The translations under genes were made by a program, and so were the position numbers. The notes under the pieces are model-generated. The model saw nothing but the letters and a program-made list of their open reading frames with translations. It searched no databases and was not told the DNA's origin. A DNA stretch of 64,000 nt from Rhodobacteraceae bacterium IMCC1335 (GTDB lineage: Bacteria; Pseudomonadota; Alphaproteobacteria; Rhodobacterales; Rhodobacteraceae). The stretch covers positions 2,777,001 through 2,841,000 of the forward strand of contig CP046864.1 of the NCBI GenBank assembly GCA_039640495.1, written 5' to 3'. Shown in pieces: positions 19,399 through 28,789 of the stretch (positions are counted from its first letter, which is position 1; every line of letters starts with the position of its first letter).

Positions 19399-20352
19399 TC
19401 AGCTGCAAAACGTGAACCGTCCTTTGCCCCGACGCTTTGAGTGGTAAAGCGCCTGATCAACAGCTTGCAAAATATCGATCATTGACCAACGTTCCGCTGC
19501 CTCGACGATCCGTCCCCCCATGCTGAGGCCAAGCTGAACTTTGTGGGTTTGAATGGTCAAAGGAGGTTTCAATCTCGCAAGAAGGCGCTCAGCCAAGCCC
19601 AACAACTCGCTCGGATCATTCGTACCCGTTATGAGCAATATAAATTCATCTCCCCCCAACCGAACCGCCACATCATGCGCCCTGATTTCTTGGCGCAAAA
19701 TATTGCTCAGCTCTACCAAAACCCGATCTCCAAACGGATGCCCAAGCTGATCATTGACCGTTTTAAAATGATCCAGATCAAGCTGTATGATCCCAAATGA
19801 TATATTTTGGCGCGCAAAGCTTGCCAAGCTTTCGATCAGGCTCCGACGGTTTCCCAAACCCGTCAAAGGATCTGTCAGAGCTGCAATTTCTGCATTTTTC
19901 TTTGCCCCCTCTATGCGCTGAGTGACCGCACGCGACGCTGCGCGCACCGCAGATTGTGCCTCGAGTAAACACAGCATATCAACCGCTAGGTCCGAGGGGC
20001 CAAAATCTGCATGGGTCAACTCAAAACACTCGGCAGTTTCTTTCAACGCCATACCGAAGGAAATCGGGATTATTGCCCTGTCCCGATCTTGCAATCGCAA
20101 CACCACCCCATTCCACCGCAAATCCAGAAAGCGACGCAACGATAGGTGAAACTTTTGCCCATCCAATTCAAACATCGAACAGCCGCGCAAGTGCCCGCTG
20201 CGCGGCTTAATCGAAAAAAGATCAAGCACGTGCTGCGCGCGCACCGTTTCACTTTGGAGAATTTTATGCATCGTCGGCGCTACATGCTCAATCACACCAG
20301 CGCGATTGATGATTAGGTGACAAGGGCAAAGAATGTTTAGAATATTATCCAT
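19399..20352 (-). CDS. Diguanylate cyclase with H-NOX-associated (HNOBA/PAS-like) N-terminus
   Basis: A 317-residue protein. Residues 1-100 look like the HNOBA PAS-like domain that partners H-NOX proteins (PCHLIINRAGVIEHVAPT start, DLFSIKPR segment). A helical linker follows at about 125-155, then a GGDEF domain. The active site GGDEF (233-237) is intact, and an RxxD inhibitory site (Arg224-Asp227) sits exactly five residues before it, so feedback by cyclic-di-GMP is expected. It makes cyclic-di-GMP in the cytoplasm. It starts 5 nt after the stop of the H-NOX-like gene, so the two are co-transcribed and the H-NOX-like protein is its likely partner. Confidence 0.9.
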   Translation of the reverse strand: MDNILNILCPCHLIINRAGVIEHVAPTMHKILQSETVRAQHVLDLFSIKPRSGHLRGCSMFELDGQKFHLSLRRFLDLRWNGVVLRLQDRDRAIIPISFGMALKETAECFELTHADFGPSDLAVDMLCLLEAQSAVRAASRAVTQRIEGAKKNAEIAALTDPLTGLGNRRSLIESLASFARQNISFGIIQLDLDHFKTVNDQLGHPFGDRVLVELSNILRQEIRAHDVAVRLGGDEFILLITGTNDPSELLGLAERLLARLKPPLTIQTHKVQLGLSMGGRIVEAAERWSMIDILQAVDQALYHSKRRGKGRFTFCS

Positions 20353-20357
20353 TAGAC

Positions 20358-20939
20358 CTACCCGCGCGCCGCCAACTTAAACCCCTGCGCCACCGCGAAA
20401 CGGTCATCGACCAACGTTATCTGGATCACCGCCGAACCCGTGTCGGCGAAATGTGCCAAACGTATCAGCGCACCATAATCATCGGCCATGGCGTGCAAAA
20501 TACCGATACATAAATAGGTGAATTCAGACCATGATGGGGCAAGCCTTATTGAAATTTGATTTTTAGCTCCGCACACCACGTTGATTTGCGGTAGGTTTAA
20601 GTCTGGCATGATAAGATCAATTCGGGCGTTGAACTCATTCAATGAAAATAAGAAATCGCGAAAATCAACTCCACCAAACCGTAACAATCTGCGAACCCCG
20701 TCCTGGTTTCGATGCACCACCAGATAAGTTCCCATATCCTCAAGAATATCGGCGTTTGGTTTATTCAAAATTCGAGATAGCTGGTTCAAAAGGTCATAGC
20801 TATCCTGATCTGGATAGCACAGCATGGCTTCATAAAACGCCACGGCATGCGGGCATGCAGAAACAACTTTTTGCCACAACCCAAACCCGTATGTATCAAT
20901 TGTAAAACGCTCTAGCGCTTTGTTCACAACCCCATGCAC
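20358..20939 (-). CDS. H-NOX-like (HNOB) protein without heme-ligand residues
   Basis: A 193-residue protein matching the H-NOX fold: start MHGVVNKAL, DTYG at 15-18, NPNADILEDMGTYLV-type segment at 60-74, RLLRFGGVDFRDFL at 84-97. H-NOX proteins bind heme and NO or O2. Here the proximal histidine region reads LNEFNAR, with Asn104 where His is expected, and the heme-propionate motif YxSxR reads I131-R-L133-A-P135. All key heme contacts are therefore missing. The GTG at 20939 has GGGGGAG 8 nt upstream and gives the family's MHG start; an ATG at 20963 would extend it. Pairing with the diguanylate cyclase 5 nt away indicates a regulatory role, perhaps heme-independent. Confidence 0.82.
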   Translation of the reverse strand: MHGVVNKALERFTIDTYGFGLWQKVVSACPHAVAFYEAMLCYPDQDSYDLLNQLSRILNKPNADILEDMGTYLVVHRNQDGVRRLLRFGGVDFRDFLFSLNEFNARIDLIMPDLNLPQINVVCGAKNQISIRLAPSWSEFTYLCIGILHAMADDYGALIRLAHFADTGSAVIQITLVDDRFAVAQGFKLAARG

Positions 20940-21061
20940 GATAACTTCTCCCCCAACAAACATGGCCTGCTTAGGTTAGAAAATCGTAAACAAATCCGCA
21001 CAAAATTGCAGGCATTACAGCGCATATTTTTTGCAGGCGGAATTCCGGCCGCTGCTGGGAG

Positions 21062-22621
21062 CTAAAAATCGGTTGGTGCACCGCCTTCACGTTTGCGGCG
21101 CGCAACAAAATCCGCCAATGCATCCCGCCGTGAAATCTCAAGCGCAGGCGGCTCAAATTCCGCGAGGATTTGTTGATAAAGCGCATGTGCACGCTCGGGC
21201 GTCCAAAGCGCCCCCGACGCCTCCCAACCTTCAAAATTACTCCATTCAGATAAGAAAGGTTGGTAAAAGGCGGTACTGTAGCGCTCTTGCGTATGGGCGG
21301 TTCCAAAAAAATGGCCGTCATTGCCAACGCTCTTAATGGAATCTAGGGCAATCTCTTGCGCACCCGTTGCCACCAAATCTGGATCCATATAGCGTTGGAT
21401 TTGTTGAAGTATTTCACAATCCATCAAGAACTTTTCTGGGCTAGCAATCAAGCCTCCCTCCAGCCAACCAGCAGCATGATAGACCATATTGCTGCCCGAT
21501 TGTACCGCGGCCCAAAGGCTGTTTGATGTTTCCCACATTGCCTGCCCATCCGGCACATTGGCAGCGCACACCCCGGATGAGCGCAAGGGCAATCCATAGA
21601 ACCGCGCCATCTGTCCGGTCATCTGCGTGGCCCGCATATATTCGGGCGTTCCAAAAGCCGGCGCGCCAGTTTTCATATCCACATTCGAGGTAAAGGTGCC
21701 AAGCGCACAGGCAGCCCCAGGCCTAATCCATTGCGCTAAAGCTACCGCGCATAACGCTTCCGCGATCGATTGCGCCACCGCCCCTGATAAGGTCACCGGC
21801 GCCATCGCACCAGCCAAAGTAAAAGGCGTAACCACCAGCCCTTGATTGCGCCGCGCAAGCCGCATCCACCCATCCAGCATCGGAAAATCATGTTTGAGCG
21901 GAGAAGTGGAATTGATGTTCGTATACATTTTTGGACTGGCCTCAAATTCGGCATCACTCCAACCGCCTGCAAGGCGCACCATTTCCATTACATCATCAAC
22001 CCGTTCTTGCCCTAAGGAATAGGCATGCGCCACTTTATCGCTGAGCGTCAATTTATCGTATAACACATCCAAATGCCGGGTACTGGCGTGCAGGTCCACA
22101 GGCTCGACCGGATAGCCGCCAACAAAGTGGATGCAGTTAAAATATTGGCAGAGTTTGATCAGATTTTGGCAGGTTTCGCGCGTCCCAGGCACTTTTGCAT
22201 TCAGCTTTATATCCCAATAATTGGGCGGCGACGAAACATTGCCAAATAAAATATAGCGGCCGCCAATGATCAATTTCCGATCAGGGTTGCGCGGCGTTAT
22301 CGTCCATTGGCTGGGCGCTTTGGACACCATATCCATCACAAAGTGTCGGTCCATCCGCACGTTTGTGCCGCGTACCGTGCAACCCGCTTGTTGCAAAATA
22401 GCGCAAGCTTCTGGGTTCAGAAACTCAATGCCGATTTCTTCCAGAATGCGCATCGCACCTTCATGAATGGCCTCAACACCCTGATCCGTTAAAGGCGCGA
22501 TTGGCGGATCGCAATTGACCGGCAAATGCCAGGGCATCTGGTTGATCTTCGAAGAGCTCCGCCGTTTTGCATTTCCAGCCCGGCCCCCGCCGCGCCTCCG
22601 CCTTTCCGAGTGACCTGACAT
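21062..22621 (-). CDS. Trimethylamine methyltransferase-family (MttB-like) protein, non-pyrrolysine
   Basis: A 519-residue member of the MttB superfamily. The frame is open throughout with no in-frame TAG, so unlike methanogen MttB it has no pyrrolysine. Such homologues act on other methylated quaternary amines such as glycine betaine or proline betaine, passing the methyl group to a corrinoid protein. The HEGAMRILEEIGIEF start and the GLPLRSSGVCAANVPDGQ-type region read in parts are typical. A basic, Arg/Gly/Ser-rich N-terminus of about 25 residues is odd. No corrinoid protein gene lies beside it. Transcribed alone, with a weak ribosome site (GGAATCGAA) before the ATG. Confidence 0.82.
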   Translation of the reverse strand: MSGHSERRRRGGGRAGNAKRRSSSKINQMPWHLPVNCDPPIAPLTDQGVEAIHEGAMRILEEIGIEFLNPEACAILQQAGCTVRGTNVRMDRHFVMDMVSKAPSQWTITPRNPDRKLIIGGRYILFGNVSSPPNYWDIKLNAKVPGTRETCQNLIKLCQYFNCIHFVGGYPVEPVDLHASTRHLDVLYDKLTLSDKVAHAYSLGQERVDDVMEMVRLAGGWSDAEFEASPKMYTNINSTSPLKHDFPMLDGWMRLARRNQGLVVTPFTLAGAMAPVTLSGAVAQSIAEALCAVALAQWIRPGAACALGTFTSNVDMKTGAPAFGTPEYMRATQMTGQMARFYGLPLRSSGVCAANVPDGQAMWETSNSLWAAVQSGSNMVYHAAGWLEGGLIASPEKFLMDCEILQQIQRYMDPDLVATGAQEIALDSIKSVGNDGHFFGTAHTQERYSTAFYQPFLSEWSNFEGWEASGALWTPERAHALYQQILAEFEPPALEISRRDALADFVARRKREGGAPTDF

Positions 22622-22732
22622 TTCGATTCCTGCAGACAGCTACTACACCACCACGAGAAGGCGGAATCGCACGTAAAACCTGCCCGTTACCGACCTTTTT
22701 CGTCGTTTTTAATAACCGTCGGGGCGAGCGGA

Positions 22733-23425
22733 TCAGCGCAGGTTCAAATAGCTTGGGATATGGCTGATATCCGGCAAAACAACATCCGCATAAGCTTGCA
22801 AGGTCCGCTGATCTGCCAAACCACTCAGCACGCCGATACAATGCATACCTGCCGCTTTTCCTGCGATTAAATCATGCGTACTATCACCAACCATCGCAAC
22901 ATGGCTGGGTAAAATGCCAACCGATGCGCAAAACGCAAGCAATGGCTCTGCTGATGGCTTGGCGCCAAACCCACTGTCATAACCCGCGATAAAATCCAGT
23001 TTTTGAGCAACGCCAACGGCATCAAGATGGGCGCGAGCACCGGCTTCTGCATCATTGGTCATCACTCCTAGTTTTAGCCCGTTCAGCTGTAAAAGATCGA
23101 AAAACGCAACCAAAGGCGTAATTTCCACAACCGGGGCCTTTAAGCTTTCTTGCGTTAAAAAATCTTCCAGCTCTTGTTCGCTGATCCCCTCAAGCTCTCC
23201 AATTAAAGCCTCAACCAAATCTTGGTTGGTGCCAGCTATTGCAACGCTATGCGCGAAAAATGCCTGTTCTGAGAGATCAAAATCAATCGCCTCCGCCAGC
23301 TTTTTTTGTTTTCTTAAATCACCCTGACCAAGCTTCGCTAAAACATTCAGAAACCAGCCGCTCCACGTTGCTTGAAAATCAAATAAAGTGCCATCTTTAT
23401 CAAATAGTAAACCATCAAATCGCAT
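22733..23425 (-). CDS. HAD-family phosphatase, phosphoglycolate phosphatase-like
   Basis: A 230-residue haloacid-dehalogenase-type hydrolase. The nucleophile motif DKDGTLFD (near residue 9), MTND (motif II), the Lys-Pro of GAKPS (motif III) and GDSTHDLIAG (motif IV) are all intact, with an alpha-helical cap between motifs I and II. The length fits phosphoglycolate phosphatase, which clears 2-phosphoglycolate. HAD substrates are hard to tell from sequence. The ATG at 23425 has GGAAGAGA upstream. It is likely co-transcribed with the DUF3572 gene 56 bp before it. Confidence 0.85.
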   Translation of the reverse strand: MRFDGLLFDKDGTLFDFQATWSGWFLNVLAKLGQGDLRKQKKLAEAIDFDLSEQAFFAHSVAIAGTNQDLVEALIGELEGISEQELEDFLTQESLKAPVVEITPLVAFFDLLQLNGLKLGVMTNDAEAGARAHLDAVGVAQKLDFIAGYDSGFGAKPSAEPLLAFCASVGILPSHVAMVGDSTHDLIAGKAAGMHCIGVLSGLADQRTLQAYADVVLPDISHIPSYLNLR

Positions 23426-23481
23426 CAAATCTCTTCCATATATTTTTGCGTTTCAAGGCCACAGACAAAAAACGATCCCGC

Positions 23482-23760
23482 TCACGTCCAATGCACAATC
23501 GCGCCTCCGGGCAAGGCCTGCCGGGCCAGAGCAATCATATTTGGATCGCAGTGACACGCTTCAGCACAATCCAACACCCAATGATCTTCCAGCAATATAA
23601 AGTCAAGAACCGCCAGCAAAAACTCGGAAGACTGTGCTTGCGCTTTCAAATCAGCAAGCGAGCTGCCACTGGCATTGAGGAAAAGCGATAAAACATCCTC
23701 ATCCTGCGCCATCCAAGCCAAAGCCTCTAACGCAAAAATTTCTGCCGAATGCGGTGTCAT
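23482..23760 (-). CDS. DUF3572 family protein
   Basis: A 92-residue protein ending in LPGGAIVHWT, the C-terminal signature of DUF3572, a small family of alphaproteobacteria. The LEALAWMAQDEDVLSLFL start and the LLAVLDFILLEDHWVLDC middle also fit. Function unknown. It is divergent from the pleD-type gene 91 bp away, a pairing often seen in Rhodobacteraceae, which supports the family call. Confidence 0.85.
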   Translation of the reverse strand: MTPHSAEIFALEALAWMAQDEDVLSLFLNASGSSLADLKAQAQSSEFLLAVLDFILLEDHWVLDCAEACHCDPNMIALARQALPGGAIVHWT

Positions 23761-23851
23761 GACAAGATCCGTGTTTGGGGGAAATGATTTATTAACACAA
23801 ATCTATAAAATTATACTCAAATTATAACAAGCTTTAGAAATTGCCATTGCC

Positions 23852-25219
23852 ATGTCAGGACATCTTCTGCTTTACAGCCCAAAAACCAAGGCTCAACTGC
23901 CGGTTGGGCAGATTTTGCGCGATGCCTTGTATCATGTCACCACAGCATCATCTCAAACCGAATTTGAAAGCTATGCGCCCCATCGAATTTGGGATTGCCT
24001 TATCATTTTAGGGGAATCTCCCCGTTTATTGCATCAACTCAGCACAATAATACCAAATCAAAAAATGCCAATAATTGTTGTTTTAGAGGCTCAAAACGGC
24101 AGCTGCAGGATGCAATTTTTACGCGCAGGTGCAGATGAAATTTTGCAACGTCCGATCACGGGAAAGGCGCTCTTATCAAGGTTGCGCAGCTTGCTCCGTC
24201 GCCGGCGCGCGCGCCAAGAATTTGCGCTGCGCGCAGACACAAATCGTGCGTTGGGGTTTCACGAAGCCAAAGCCGTCTTTCAATCAAAACCAAAATGCGC
24301 AGTGATCCAAATTCACCATGATCAAACCCATCCCATGCTCGATAGGTTTCACGCTTTAAAGGAGTATTCGCTTGAAATTACCACGCCTGCCGCTTTGTTT
24401 CTTAAGGATCAAAAAAGACCCTCTAACCTGTGCTATATCTTGCTCGACATCTCGCAAAACCAGTTGATTGCGCATAATTTGCTGCTCAGCATGCGCACGC
24501 ATGATCTTACGCGCCATGCGGCAATTATTCTTGCCAGCGCGGGCGTCGAAACGGCAACAACGCTTGCCGCTCTGGATCTGGGTGCAGATGATGTGCTTTT
24601 CTCAACGTTTTCAAGCGCAGAAATTGCCCATCGCATCGCCACCCAATTAGAACATAAACGGGTCAACGATCAGTTGCGCGCGATGGTCCAAGAAGGGTTT
24701 AAAGCCGCGGTCACCGATCCCTTAACGGGGCTTTATAATCGGCGCTACGCGATGACCCATTTATGTCACCAGTTTCAGCGCGCCACGCAAGGACAAACCG
24801 CTCTTGCTTTATTCGTGCTTGACCTAGATTTTTTCAAACGTGTCAATGATACCTATGGCCATGCGGCGGGCGATCAAGTTTTGCGCCGCGTTGCAAAGCT
24901 GCTGCAACATGTCACGCGCGCCTCTGACATGGTTGCGCGCATTGGCGGAGAAGAATTTCTAGTTGTGTTGCCCGACGCCTCGGCGCAAATAGCGGGGAAT
25001 ATCGCAGAGCGGGTTTGTACGATGATCCGCCACCTCAAAATCGGGCCTGATTTAATTGAAATAACCGCCAGTATTGGCGTGAGTTTAAGGTATAATGCGG
25101 CCCAAACCCATGCGCACCTGACCGCACAGGAATTGCTGAAACAGGCAGATCGGGCACTTTACCGCGCTAAGGCTCTAGGGCGAAACCGCGTATCATACTT
25201 TTCTGAACAAGCTGCTTAG
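23852..25219 (+). CDS. pleD: PleD-type diguanylate cyclase with degenerate receiver domain
   Basis: A 455-residue protein with the PleD layout: receiver 1 (about 3-120), receiver-like adaptor (about 147-265) and GGDEF domain (285-450). GGEEF (365-369) is intact, and the inhibitory RxxD site (Arg356-Asp359) lies five residues before it, so cyclic-di-GMP synthesis with product feedback is expected. Receiver 1 has lost its switch: the acidic pair reads YSP (8-10), the phospho-acceptor position is Leu53, and the conserved Lys is Arg100. Phosphorylation-driven dimerisation as in Caulobacter PleD therefore looks impossible through this domain. Divergent from the DUF3572 gene. Confidence 0.88.
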   Translation: MSGHLLLYSPKTKAQLPVGQILRDALYHVTTASSQTEFESYAPHRIWDCLIILGESPRLLHQLSTIIPNQKMPIIVVLEAQNGSCRMQFLRAGADEILQRPITGKALLSRLRSLLRRRRARQEFALRADTNRALGFHEAKAVFQSKPKCAVIQIHHDQTHPMLDRFHALKEYSLEITTPAALFLKDQKRPSNLCYILLDISQNQLIAHNLLLSMRTHDLTRHAAIILASAGVETATTLAALDLGADDVLFSTFSSAEIAHRIATQLEHKRVNDQLRAMVQEGFKAAVTDPLTGLYNRRYAMTHLCHQFQRATQGQTALALFVLDLDFFKRVNDTYGHAAGDQVLRRVAKLLQHVTRASDMVARIGGEEFLVVLPDASAQIAGNIAERVCTMIRHLKIGPDLIEITASIGVSLRYNAAQTHAHLTAQELLKQADRALYRAKALGRNRVSYFSEQAA

Positions 25220-25342
25220 AAATCTCAGAAGATCGCATTTTTTCGCTTCCATGGCAGATATCCCTTGAAGGCCAAAGGCTTTGACGATTAGATCGCGCCG
25301 CGCAAAGGCGCTTGAAGCTCCTAATCAAGAAGAGGCGGCATT

Positions 25343-27232
25343 ATGGGATACGCAGACGTTTACAACAGCTGGAAATCAGACCCCGAAACCTTCTGGATGG
25401 AGGCCGCGCAGGCGATTGACTGGGACCGCCCTCCCAGCTTCGCGCTGGATGCAAGCCGGGCCCCTCTTTATGAATGGTACACAGATAGCCTGGTAAACAC
25501 CTGTTACAACGCGGTTGACCGACATGTTGAAAACGGCCGCGCCGCGCAAACCGCTTTGATTTATGACAGCCCAATTACGGGGGCAAAGGATTTTACCACC
25601 TTTCAGCAATTGCGCGATAAAACGGCGCTTTTGGCGGGCGCATTATTGGCCAAAGGCGTTACAAAAGGCGATCGGGTCATCATCTATATGCCGATGGTTC
25701 CAGAAGCCGTTATTGCGATGCTGGCCTGCGCGCGGATCGGCGCGATCCATTCGGTTGTGTTTGGAGGCTTTGCCGCGAATGAATTGGCCGTGCGGATCGA
25801 TGATGCGCAGCCCAAAGCCATTTTGGCCGCCTCTTGCGGCATAGAGCCCGGGCGCATCATCGCGTATAAACCACTTATCGACGAAGCGGTCGAAATTGCG
25901 CAGCACAAGCCCGAAACGGTTTTAATCTTACAGCGTGAACAGTTAAAAGCCGAGCTGCTAGAGGGGCGCGACCATGATTGGTTCGAAAGCCAGCGCGGCG
26001 TAGAGCCGGCCGATTGCATTCCCGTTGAGGGCAATCACCCGGCCTATATCCTTTACACATCAGGCACGACAGGTGCCCCAAAAGGGGTGGTTCGGCCAAC
26101 CGCGGGGCATTTGGTGGCTCTGAACTGGTCGATGAAGAATATTTACAATGTGGACCCGGGCGATGTATTCTGGGCCGCGTCGGATGTTGGCTGGGTGGTC
26201 GGGCATAGCTATATTTGTTACGCGCCCCTGATCCATGGCAACACCACACTCATCTTTGAAGGCAAACCGATCGGCACCCCCGATGCCGGAACCTTTTGGC
26301 GGGTTATTTCAGAACATAACGTGCGCAGCTTTTTCACCGCGCCAACCGCGTTTCGGGCCATTAAGCGTGAAGACCCGAAAGGAGAGTTTAAAGCCGCCTA
26401 TGATCTGAGTTGTTTGCAAGCGCTCTATTTGGCCGGTGAACGGGCTGATCCAGATACGATAAATTGGGCGCATGATCTGCTCGGCGTTCCGGTGATCGAT
26501 CACTGGTGGCAAACGGAAACAGGCTGGACCATCGCCGGTAATCCAATGGGCGTAGAGCCGCTTGAGATAAAGCTGGGCAGCCCGGCTGTGGCAATGCCGG
26601 GGTATGATGTGCAAATACTGGATGAAACAGGCCAGCAAATGCCGGTCAATACGTTGGGCGCGATCGCGATTAAATTGCCCCTGCCGCCTGGAACATTACC
26701 CACGCTGTGGAACGCGCCCGAGCGGTTCGAAAAATCATACCTCGCTGCTTTCCCGGGATATTACGAAACCGGTGATGCCGGCATGGTTGATGAAGACGGT
26801 TATTTATACATTATGGCGCGCACAGATGATGTGATTAACGTGGCGGGCCATCGCCTTTCAACCGGCGCCATGGAAGAGGTTCTGGCAAATCATCCCGATG
26901 TCGCTGAATGCGCGGTTATTGGGGCCAGCGACGCGCTCAAAGGCCAATTGCCGATTGGATTTGTCTGCCTGACCAAGGGCGTCAACCGCCCGCATAGCGA
27001 GATCACCCGTGAATGCGTTCAAATGATCCGCGATAAAATCGGTCCGGTCGCTGCGTTCAAAACAGCCGCTGTCGTTGACCGGCTTCCCAAAACCCGATCT
27101 GGCAAAATTTTACGCGCAACCATGGTCAAAATCGCCGATAATGAAGCGTTCAAATTGCCCGCAACGATTGATGATCCGGTGATTTTGGATGAAATCAAAG
27201 CGGCGCTGCAAGCTTTGGGGTATGCTCAATAA
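25343..27232 (+). CDS. prpE: Propionyl-CoA synthetase
   Basis: A 629-residue AMP-forming acyl-CoA synthetase of the acetyl/propionyl-CoA synthetase group. The P-loop YTSGTTGAPKG is near residue 236, the GWVVGHSY and WWQTETGW motifs follow, and the catalytic lysine lies in TRSGKILR near residue 592. The start MGYADVYNSW and the length match PrpE rather than Acs. It makes propionyl-CoA from propionate and ATP, feeding the methylmalonyl-CoA or related route. The ATG at 25343 has AGAGG upstream. A GCGCC-N7-GGCGC repeat lies 32 bp before it. No prpR gene is nearby. Confidence 0.93.
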   Translation: MGYADVYNSWKSDPETFWMEAAQAIDWDRPPSFALDASRAPLYEWYTDSLVNTCYNAVDRHVENGRAAQTALIYDSPITGAKDFTTFQQLRDKTALLAGALLAKGVTKGDRVIIYMPMVPEAVIAMLACARIGAIHSVVFGGFAANELAVRIDDAQPKAILAASCGIEPGRIIAYKPLIDEAVEIAQHKPETVLILQREQLKAELLEGRDHDWFESQRGVEPADCIPVEGNHPAYILYTSGTTGAPKGVVRPTAGHLVALNWSMKNIYNVDPGDVFWAASDVGWVVGHSYICYAPLIHGNTTLIFEGKPIGTPDAGTFWRVISEHNVRSFFTAPTAFRAIKREDPKGEFKAAYDLSCLQALYLAGERADPDTINWAHDLLGVPVIDHWWQTETGWTIAGNPMGVEPLEIKLGSPAVAMPGYDVQILDETGQQMPVNTLGAIAIKLPLPPGTLPTLWNAPERFEKSYLAAFPGYYETGDAGMVDEDGYLYIMARTDDVINVAGHRLSTGAMEEVLANHPDVAECAVIGASDALKGQLPIGFVCLTKGVNRPHSEITRECVQMIRDKIGPVAAFKTAAVVDRLPKTRSGKILRATMVKIADNEAFKLPATIDDPVILDEIKAALQALGYAQ

Positions 27233-27352
27233 AGATGCGGCGTCATCATGGCAGCGGCGTTCTTCCCTAAAGGGGCTGCGTTTTAACTTGTTTATTCGGC
27301 TTGCACGTGTAGCCTGCATTTGTTTTGCGCGTATACGAAAAGGCTGAGGCAT

Positions 27353-28789
27353 ATGAGCATGTCGGATATTTGGAAGCTGTCAGCCCAAGAAACCGCATCC
27401 TTTATTCGAAAGCGAGACCTATCTGCGCATGACAGCGTGGGCGCAGCCTTGGCGCGCCTAGACGCAGTAAATCCGAACTTAAACGCGGTGGTAGAGCCTT
27501 TGGCGGAAACCGCCCTAAAACAAGCAAAAGCGCTGGATCAACTGCAAGCGGACGGCGGATCTTTGGGGCCGCTCCACGGGGTGCCGGTGACCATAAAGAT
27601 CAATATTGATCAGGAAGGCTGCGCCACAAGCAATGGCGTTGTGGCGTTTAAAGATATTATAGCGCAGGCAGATGCCCCCGTGGTTGAAAACCTTAGGAAA
27701 GCGGGCGCGGTGATTATTGGGCGCACCAACACCCCCGAATTTTCATTTCGCGCCGATACGCAAAACCCCCTTTTTGGGCGCACGCATAATCCATGGGGCA
27801 AGCATTTATCAGCAGGAGGCTCGTCCGGCGGCGCAGGGGCTGCGGTGATGGCTGGGATTGGCGCGCTTGCGCATGGCAATGATATTGGAGGTTCACTGCG
27901 CTTTCCAGCCGCTGCCAATGGCGCCGTGACCTTAAAGCCAGGATTGGGGCGGGTGCCCGCTTGGAATGCCAGCCAAAAAGAAGAACGTGGCATTCTGGCG
28001 CAAGCCATGTCGGTCCAAGGTCTGCTCGCGCGGCGCGCCGGCGATCTTGATTTGGCAATGCCAAGCTTGATGCAGTCCCATGGTGGAGATCCTTTTCATG
28101 TGCCCCTGCCCTATCGCTTGGCCAAGCATAATGGACCTGTGCGCGTAGCCTTTTGCACCGACACACCGGGTTTTGAAACCCACCCAGAAATCCGCAAAGG
28201 CCTTGATAATGCTGCGGCGGCGTTAAGAGATGCCGGTTATATCGTGGAACAGACGGATCCGCCGCTGCTGGAGGAAACTGCGCTGATGGGCTATCGCAGC
28301 TTATTGGGCGAAGTCTCAACCTTGCTTGGTGCTGATATAAAGGCTTATGGATCGCCCCAAGTTCAACAAATATTTAAGGATTACTTTGACTATTTTCCCC
28401 CCTTTGAGGGCGATGCGCTTCTAAAAACCTTGGGGCAGCGCACGCATTATGCGCGCCAATGGGGCCTATTCATGGAAAAATATCCGCTGATACTAGCGCC
28501 GTTTTTACCACAGCCGTTTTTTGCGCCAAATCGCGATTGTGAGGGGCTTGCCGGTGTTTCCGACGTATTGGGCGCCGCGCTTTGGTCATATTCTATCAAT
28601 TTCATCGGCCATCCATCCGGCTGCCTGCCCGCGGGTTTGGCAGAAATAAAAGGACAGCCCTATCCGATCAATGTTCAACTGATTGCGCAGCGCTGGCGCG
28701 AAGACCTTTGCGTGGCGGCTTTGCAGGATATCGAAGCGCGTTTGGGCCATCTCTGCGATGATTTATGGCAGCGGATGGGCGCGTCTTAA
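27353..28789 (+). CDS. Amidase (amidase-signature family)
   Basis: A 478-residue amidase-signature hydrolase. The Ser-cisSer-Lys triad is visible as Lys82 (TIKIN), Ser157/158 (SAGGSSGGA) and nucleophile Ser181 (DIGGSLRFPA). The substrate amide is unknown; the family includes enzymes for short amides, indole-acetamide and peptide amides. Two close ATG codons at 27353 and 27359 both fit the GAGG just upstream. The reading frame begins 120 bp after prpE, and its 3' end overlaps the convergent NAD kinase gene by 4 bp. Confidence 0.88.
   Translation: MSMSDIWKLSAQETASFIRKRDLSAHDSVGAALARLDAVNPNLNAVVEPLAETALKQAKALDQLQADGGSLGPLHGVPVTIKINIDQEGCATSNGVVAFKDIIAQADAPVVENLRKAGAVIIGRTNTPEFSFRADTQNPLFGRTHNPWGKHLSAGGSSGGAGAAVMAGIGALAHGNDIGGSLRFPAAANGAVTLKPGLGRVPAWNASQKEERGILAQAMSVQGLLARRAGDLDLAMPSLMQSHGGDPFHVPLPYRLAKHNGPVRVAFCTDTPGFETHPEIRKGLDNAAAALRDAGYIVEQTDPPLLEETALMGYRSLLGEVSTLLGADIKAYGSPQVQQIFKDYFDYFPPFEGDALLKTLGQRTHYARQWGLFMEKYPLILAPFLPQPFFAPNRDCEGLAGVSDVLGAALWSYSINFIGHPSGCLPAGLAEIKGQPYPINVQLIAQRWREDLCVAALQDIEARLGHLCDDLWQRMGAS

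Noticed and set aside
21062..22621. Pyrrolysine-containing MttB
   Set aside because: No in-frame TAG codon interrupts the gene, so a pyrrolysine residue is not encoded.
27714..28319. 201-codon minus-strand frame opposite the amidase gene
   Set aside because: Shadow of the amidase gene; no family features.
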